NCBI GenBank assembly: GCA_934277655.1
Contig: CAKQVC010000146.1
Span: 1-5,736 of the forward strand
Origin: an uncultured Clostridia bacterium
GTDB taxonomy: Bacteria > Bacillota > Clostridia > Peptostreptococcales > Anaerovoracaceae
Direction: 5' to 3'
Length of the DNA: 5,736 nt
Both the position numbers and the translations under genes were made by a program. The first letter of the stretch is position 1; each line of letters begins with the position of its first letter. Under the pieces are notes generated by a model. The model saw only the letters and a list, made by a program, of their open reading frames with translations, did no database searches and was not told the DNA's origin. This document shows positions 1 through 2,964 of this stretch, one piece after another.

Positions 1-15
1 AGATATTATCAAGAA

Positions 16-40
16 AAATACCACTTTTTTAGTGGTATTT
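16..40 (-). terminator. Terminator-like hairpin, probably for minus-strand transcription
   Basis: A perfect 10-bp inverted repeat (AAATACCACT at 16-25, AGTGGTATTT at 31-40) encloses a 5-nt loop. Read on the minus strand, the stem runs into a short U-tract (ATTTTTC). On the plus strand the tract is interrupted by CC directly after the stem, so minus is the better orientation, although weak bidirectional action is possible. It lies about 320 bases past the stop of the minus-strand lrp-type gene and is the only terminator-like structure seen downstream of it. It could equally serve a gene outside the window. Confidence 0.55.
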
Positions 41-69
41 CCTAAAATTTTTATTCTATTTTTTACTGC

Positions 70-93
70 TTTCTGCACAAATTTCTGCACAAA
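70..93. repeat. Perfect 12-bp tandem repeat
   Basis: TTTCTGCACAAA occurs twice back to back (70-81 and 82-93) with no mismatch. Each unit is itself a near-palindrome (TTT-TGCA-AAA, with C at both the fourth and ninth positions breaking the symmetry). This could be a slippage duplication or a pair of phased protein-binding sites. No adjacent promoter is evident. Confidence 0.7.
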
Positions 94-136
94 ATTTTCC
101 GTCTCCGGATTTCCCTGTGTAGATGCAAACAGCTTT

Positions 137-166
137 ATAACTTACCCGATAATTGGCATAAGTTAT
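137..166. repeat. 8-bp inverted repeat with a 14-nt centre
   Basis: ATAACTTA (137-144) and TAAGTTAT (159-166) are perfect inverse copies. The intervening segment contains a smaller imperfect dyad, CCGAT-A-ATTGG (146-156), centred at almost the same point (151 versus 151.5). Nested symmetry like this fits an operator or a hairpin. No run of T follows on either strand, so it is not an intrinsic terminator. Confidence 0.45.
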
Positions 167-246
167 GAATGAAAATGACACTATGTATGGTAATTTTTCA
201 CTAAAAAAAATAAAGTTTCAGAGTCAAAATAGTTTCGATTTTTAAG

Positions 247-280
247 TCAAACCGAAAATTTCTTTGCATTTTTCGTTTGA
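247..280. repeat. 11-bp bulged hairpin
   Basis: TCAAA (247-251) plus CGAAAA (253-258) pair with TTTTCG (270-275) plus TTTGA (276-280). This gives 11 base pairs with a single bulged C at 252 and an 11-nt loop. No U-tract follows on either strand, so termination is unlikely. The AGTCAAA segment that overlaps its left edge also occurs at 222-228. The stem is AT-rich, which lowers confidence that it is meaningful. Confidence 0.4.
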
Positions 281-294
281 TGGCTATACCTCTT

Positions 295-337
295 GTGTTC
301 CTTTTTTTTTCGCATTAGAATGGCGGCAAAAGAACAC
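295..337. repeat. Inverted repeat just downstream of the regulator gene
   Basis: GTGTTC (295-300) pairs with GAACAC (332-337), and the T-run after C301 can pair with AAAA (328-331). An alternative partner for the same left arm exists: CTTGTGT (292-298) is the inverse of ACACAAG (354-360), which abuts the regulator stop codon. The two pairings exclude each other. There is no terminal U-tract on the minus strand, so it does not look like a standard terminator for the regulator. Confidence 0.35.
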
Positions 338-360
338 GAAAGAGTAATAAGACACACAAG

Positions 361-807
361 CTAAACTGTATCGAGATTATAATCTCTTGTAAAAATCTTG
401 AGAAGCACAACGTGGGTCTGCGTTCTGCCAAAGTTCTGCAAGAGGCGAAGAAAGGCATCTAAATCAGCTGTTGTAGGAGTCGTTACCTTAAGCAGCATGG
501 AATAATCCCCTGAAAGGTAATAGCACTCCAACACACGTTTGTCTGATTCTGCATACTTACAGAACTCATCTCGGACTTCCGGCGGAATGGTTACCTCAAT
601 ATAGGCAGTAATCGGCAATCCGATCTTATCATAATTGATGCAGGCCTTGTAACCTTCGATGATCCCTGCTTTCTCCAGTTTCTCGATTCGGGAAGAAACT
701 GCAGGCGGTGTCAGATAAACTTTTTCTGAAAGCTGGCTCAACGATATGCGTGCATTTTTGCTCAAAATAGATATGATTTGCCAATCGATTTTATCTAGAT
801 GTTCCAT
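361..807 (-). CDS. Lrp/AsnC-family transcriptional regulator
   Basis: A 148-residue DNA-binding regulator of the Lrp/AsnC (feast/famine) family, cytoplasmic, and in this family typically an amino-acid-sensing dimer or octamer. The N-terminal part (about residues 4-60, beginning MEHLDKIDWQII) is a winged helix-turn-helix; the recognition helix lies in TPPAVSSRIEKLEKAGII (33-50). Residues about 65-140 form the RAM ligand-binding domain, with the characteristic turn LSGDYSMLLKV (98-108). Length matches the family norm of about 140-165. I place the start at 807, not at the upstream ATG at 840: GAGGA sits 7 nt before 807, while 840 falls at the expected transcription start of the promoter at 846-874 and would leave no leader. 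It is divergent from the racemase-aminotransferase pair, so local control of that operon and autoregulation are likely inferences. The ligand cannot be read from sequence. Confidence 0.93.
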   Translation of the reverse strand: MEHLDKIDWQIISILSKNARISLSQLSEKVYLTPPAVSSRIEKLEKAGIIEGYKACINYDKIGLPITAYIEVTIPPEVRDEFCKYAESDKRVLECYYLSGDYSMLLKVTTPTTADLDAFLRLLQNFGRTQTHVVLLKIFTRDYNLDTV

Positions 808-814
808 TACGTAT

Positions 815-819
815 TCCTC
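815..819 (-). promoter_or_regulatory. Ribosome binding site that fixes the regulator start
   Basis: Read on the minus strand, GAGGA is separated by 7 nt from the ATG at 807-805. No comparable purine tract precedes the in-frame ATG at 840. This decides in favour of the shorter 148-residue product. Confidence 0.75.
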
Positions 820-845
820 GCGTTTCCCTAAAAATGTCATATATC

Positions 846-874
846 ATTATAGTGCATTTTTATAAAAAAATCAA
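846..874 (-). promoter_or_regulatory. Sigma-70-type promoter of the regulator gene
   Basis: On the minus strand there is a -35 element TTGATT (874-869), a 17-bp spacer, and a perfect -10 element TATAAT (851-846). Transcription would begin near 839-840, giving a leader of about 32 nt before the ATG at 807. It lies within the 98-bp gap between the two divergent start codons, so a protein bound here could affect both directions. Confidence 0.75.
847..865. promoter_or_regulatory. Candidate operator dyad inside the divergent promoter region
   Basis: TTATA (847-851) and TATAA (861-865) form a dyad with a 9-bp centre that overlaps the -10 box and spacer of the regulator promoter. Lrp-family proteins bind AT-rich imperfect palindromes of about 15 bp and often repress their own genes, so the position fits autoregulation. 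The arms are short and AT-only, so a chance match is quite possible. Confidence 0.3.
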
Positions 875-892
875 TTATTCCTGACTTGTTTG

Positions 893-898
893 AAGGAG
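893..898 (+). promoter_or_regulatory. Ribosome binding site of the racemase gene
   Basis: AAGGAG is followed by a 7-nt spacer to the ATG at 906, which is near ideal and supports that start. I could not find a convincing -35/-10 pair for the plus strand between 808 and 892. TATAAA at 861-866 is a possible -10 box but lacks a recognisable -35 partner, so this operon may need an activator. Confidence 0.8.
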
Positions 899-905
899 AA
901 AAACC

Positions 906-1643
906 ATGAAAAATACAAAACAGAACTGGCATAAACCAATCCTCGGAATTATCGGCGGCATGGGACCGATGGCAACTGAACTATTTTATAAAATGGTCAT
1001 TGAAAAGACCCCTGTTGCCTGTGATCAGGATCACATTGATACCATCATCCTCGGACATGCTTCCATGCCGGATCGAACAGCAGCCATCTTGTCCGGAGAT
1101 CCAGAAAGGATCAACATAGTCGCAGAAAAGCTCCTGGACGATGCTAAGGCTCTGGAGGATTTTGGTTGTTCTATGATCGCTGTAACCTGTAATACTGCTC
1201 ATTACTTTGTAGATAAGATTGCAGCACAGGTCGGCATCCCATTTATACATATGATCCGGGAAACTGCAGCCGAAGCTGCGAAAACTGCGAAAGCACAAAA
1301 GGTCGGCATCCTCGCAACAGATGGAACCATCCAGACCGGACTTTACCAGAAAGCATTGCTTGCAGAAGGAATTCTCCCCTGCATACTCGACGAAGCTGGA
1401 CAAAAGCTGGTCATGCACGAAATCTATGACTGCGTGAAGGCCGGCAAACCCGCCGACGAGGATGCCTGGAAAATAATCGATCAAAAACTTCATGATATGG
1501 GCTGCACCAAAGCACTTCTTGCCTGTACCGAACTTTCCGTCATCAAAGCCGATCATCACTTAAGCGATTTCTATATTGACCCTATGGAAGTTATGGCAGA
1601 TCGCTGCCTGGGATTCATAGGAAAGAAGGTGGCAGAGGAATGA
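906..1643 (+). CDS. Aspartate/glutamate racemase family protein
   Basis: A 245-residue cytoplasmic enzyme of the cofactor-independent Asp/Glu racemase superfamily, which inverts the alpha carbon of an acidic amino acid using two cysteines as acid and base. Visible family marks in order: LGIIGGMGPMAT (13-24), typical of the aspartate racemase branch; ASMPDRT (52-58); first catalytic cysteine Cys95 in VTCNTAH (93-99); second cysteine Cys207 in LLACTELSVI (204-213). Both cysteines and Glu209 are intact, so the enzyme should be active. The residue before Cys207 is Ala where many relatives have Gly. Length fits the family (about 225-250). The last four bases overlap the aminotransferase start (ATGA), implying coupled translation. 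Aspartate is the favoured substrate from the GGMGP motif and the neighbour; glutamate or another amino acid is not excluded. It is unlikely to be the cell-wall glutamate racemase MurI, whose N-terminal signature differs. Confidence 0.9.
   Translation: MKNTKQNWHKPILGIIGGMGPMATELFYKMVIEKTPVACDQDHIDTIILGHASMPDRTAAILSGDPERINIVAEKLLDDAKALEDFGCSMIAVTCNTAHYFVDKIAAQVGIPFIHMIRETAAEAAKTAKAQKVGILATDGTIQTGLYQKALLAEGILPCILDEAGQKLVMHEIYDCVKAGKPADEDAWKIIDQKLHDMGCTKALLACTELSVIKADHHLSDFYIDPMEVMADRCLGFIGKKVAEE
1625..1632 (+). promoter_or_regulatory. Ribosome binding site of the aminotransferase inside the racemase gene
   Basis: GAAGGTGG ends 7 nt before the ATG at 1640 and lies inside the last codons of the racemase. 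A second purine tract, GAGG at 1635-1638, is too close to the start to be the main site. The embedded site and the ATGA overlap point to translational coupling. Confidence 0.6.
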
Positions 1644-2878
1644 TCTGCACGAACGGGAGAACAACCATCGGAAAGCCTGATAAGTTATTCGGTGTCAATG
1701 CCCTTGCAAAAGAACGCATCGCTGAAATCGGCAAAGAAAATGTTATTAATTCCACCATCGGTGTACTGCTGGATGATAACGGAAAGCTCGTTGTTTTATC
1801 CTCTGTCATGGATGCTCTGCATACCCTGCAGCCGGAAGACTTTGCAGCATATGCTCCCATCGCCGGCATTCCGGAATATAAGGAGGCTGTAACCAAGGCC
1901 GTTTTTATGGAGGAAATCCCACAGAATACCTATATTGAAACCTGTTTTACTCTGGGTGGAACCGGTGCACTGCGCAATGCGATTTCCTGCTACAGCAGTC
2001 CCGGAGACAAAATCCTTACTTCTGACTGGCACTGGGCGCCATATAATGTCATTGCTGCTGAGCTCGGACGTGAAGTTACAACATATACTCTCTTTGATGA
2101 TACTTTCCATTTTAATGCCACGTCTTTTCATCAGGCTTTAAGCGAGATCCTGGCTGCACAAGACCAGGCGGTGGTCATCATCAACACGCCGGCACATAAT
2201 CCGACCGGCTATACCTTTACTCTGGAGGACTGGGATAAGGTCATTCAGATTTTTCGGAGTTTCCCAGATAAGAACATCATCTGTGTTGTCGATATTGCTT
2301 ATCTTGACTTTGCAGGGGATGCATGGGAATACCGTTGTTTTCTTAAAAAATTGGGCGGTCTGCCTCAACATATTCTTCCACTGATCGCATTCAGTGCATC
2401 TAAGGGATTCACGATGTATGGAATGCGCTGCGGTGCGCTTCTGTGCATGGCTCCTACTGCCGAACTTGCTAAAGAATTCAAAGATGCTGCTTCTGTTGCC
2501 AGCCGTGCATCCTGGTCAAACGGCAATCACGCAGCCATGGCGGTCATCAGCAAAATTTTTGCTGATGATGAGCTTCTGGCTAACGTAACATCAGAACGGA
2601 ATCTGTATATGAAAACTTTGCAGGAACGTGGTGCTGCTTTCATGGAAGAAGCTGCAAAAATCAGCTTGAAATGCTGTCCTTACGATTCCGGCTTCTTTAT
2701 TACCATTCCGTGTGAGAATGCAGAAGAAGTTGGAAAAGCTTTGCAGTCTCTGAACGTATTTGCAATCCCACTTGGCCCCGGTATCCGGATATCGGTCGCC
2801 TCGAATACGGTTTCCGAATGCAGAGCCCTTCCGGGCAAGCTGAAGCAGGCCATCCAATTGGTAAATGACAATAAATAA
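1640..2878 (+). CDS. Class I aminotransferase, aspartate/aromatic type (PLP-dependent)
   Basis: A 412-residue cytoplasmic fold-type I PLP enzyme moving an amino group between an amino acid and a 2-oxo acid. Mapping motifs onto aspartate aminotransferase gives the complete I-alpha set: Trp132 in DWHWAPY (ring stacking, Trp140); Asn187 in HNPTG (Asn194); Asp218 and Tyr221 in VVDIAY (Asp222, Tyr225); Schiff-base Lys255 in FSASKGF (Lys258); Arg263 in YGMRCG (Arg266, phosphate); Arg289 in SRASWSN (Arg292, side-chain carboxylate); Arg383 in GIRISVAS (Arg386, alpha-carboxylate). From Lys255 onward the offset is a constant 3, which makes the alignment firm. Arg289 suggests dicarboxylic substrates such as aspartate or glutamate; aromatic amino acids remain likely, as in TyrB. 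The usual SNPP motif is SNGN here (293-296). It overlaps the racemase by 4 bp, so the pair probably handles the same amino acid. Confidence 0.92.
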   Translation: MICTNGRTTIGKPDKLFGVNALAKERIAEIGKENVINSTIGVLLDDNGKLVVLSSVMDALHTLQPEDFAAYAPIAGIPEYKEAVTKAVFMEEIPQNTYIETCFTLGGTGALRNAISCYSSPGDKILTSDWHWAPYNVIAAELGREVTTYTLFDDTFHFNATSFHQALSEILAAQDQAVVIINTPAHNPTGYTFTLEDWDKVIQIFRSFPDKNIICVVDIAYLDFAGDAWEYRCFLKKLGGLPQHILPLIAFSASKGFTMYGMRCGALLCMAPTAELAKEFKDAASVASRASWSNGNHAAMAVISKIFADDELLANVTSERNLYMKTLQERGAAFMEEAAKISLKCCPYDSGFFITIPCENAEEVGKALQSLNVFAIPLGPGIRISVASNTVSECRALPGKLKQAIQLVNDNK

Positions 2879-2888
2879 AATTCATTTT

Positions 2889-2913
2889 GATCCAAAATCC
2901 ATGAAATTGGATC
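2889..2913. repeat. 7-bp inverted repeat between aminotransferase and ppdK
   Basis: GATCCAA (2889-2895) and TTGGATC (2907-2913) are perfect inverse copies around an 11-nt centre. The right arm can also pair with ATCCA at 2897-2901, giving an alternative 5-bp stem. No T-run follows, so it should not end transcription, and read-through from the racemase-aminotransferase operon into ppdK is possible. The right arm contains the putative -35 box of ppdK. Confidence 0.45.
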
Positions 2914-2937
2914 CACTACAACTACAATATGTATGAT
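2907..2937 (+). promoter_or_regulatory. Possible promoter of ppdK
   Basis: A -35-like TTGGAT (2907-2912) and a good -10 match TATGAT (2932-2937) are separated by 19 bp, longer than the optimal 17. The transcript would start near 2944, giving a leader of about 20 nt that includes the ribosome binding site. The long spacer and overlapping dyads suggest a weak or regulated promoter if it is real. Confidence 0.35.
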
Positions 2938-2941
2938 ACAT
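2929..2941. promoter_or_regulatory. Perfect 13-bp palindrome over the candidate -10 box
   Basis: ATGTAT-G-ATACAT is perfectly symmetric about G2935 and covers the candidate -10 box TATGAT. Its position suits a repressor operator. It also contains the in-frame upstream ATG at 2929, which has no ribosome binding site and should not be taken as the ppdK start. Confidence 0.4.
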
Positions 2942-2954
2942 TTTTATCAGAAAC

Positions 2955-2960
2955 GGAGGG
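2955..2960 (+). promoter_or_regulatory. Ribosome binding site that fixes the ppdK start
   Basis: GGAGGG lies 4 nt before the ATG at 2965 (5 nt counted from the GGAGG core). It selects this start over the in-frame ATG at 2929, which is preceded only by ACTACAACTACAAT. The chosen start also begins exactly where homology to known PPDK proteins begins. Confidence 0.85.
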
Positions 2961-2964
2961 AAAC

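Larger units (their letters stand above)
41..360. other. Gene-free AT-rich intergenic region with several dyads
   Basis: No convincing coding sequence is visible on either strand. The longest ATG-initiated peptides I could trace (26 codons at 165-245 plus; 22 codons each at 201-269 and 247-315 minus) lack a properly spaced ribosome binding site. The stretch holds a 12-bp tandem repeat and inverted repeats at 137-166, 247-280 and 295-337, plus homopolymer runs of A (203-210) and T (302-310). It lies directly downstream of the minus-strand regulator, so it may be a long 3' untranslated region, a small-RNA locus or a decayed spacer. Nothing in it matches an RNA family that I recognise. Confidence 0.5.

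Noticed and set aside
165..245. Small plus-strand frame of 26 codons in the intergenic region
   Set aside because: There is no ribosome binding site before its ATG, which lies at the edge of an inverted repeat arm, and there is no clear promoter. Length and composition are expected by chance.
264..290. Plus-strand promoter TTGCAT with TATACC
   Set aside because: The spacer is only 15 bp and both boxes are poor matches. No gene follows on the plus strand before the convergent regulator.
201..315. Two 22-codon minus-strand frames (201-269 and 247-315), one giving a Lys-rich peptide
   Set aside because: Neither has a properly spaced ribosome binding site. The Lys-rich start comes from the run of T at 302-310.
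320..364. 14-codon plus-strand frame ending at the regulator stop
   Set aside because: It is too short, has no Shine-Dalgarno sequence, and converges on the tail of the regulator gene.
981..1559. Long minus-strand open frame (192 codons) opposite the racemase
   Set aside because: It lies wholly inside a well-supported plus-strand gene, its translation is rich in Cys, Phe and His with no recognisable domain, and I see no ribosome binding site or promoter for it.
2929..2964. N-terminal extension of PPDK by 12 residues from the upstream ATG
   Set aside because: That ATG has no ribosome binding site and lies in a palindrome over a candidate -10 box. The ATG at 2965 has GGAGGG, and starting there puts the catalytic histidine at residue 455, as in C. 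symbiosum.
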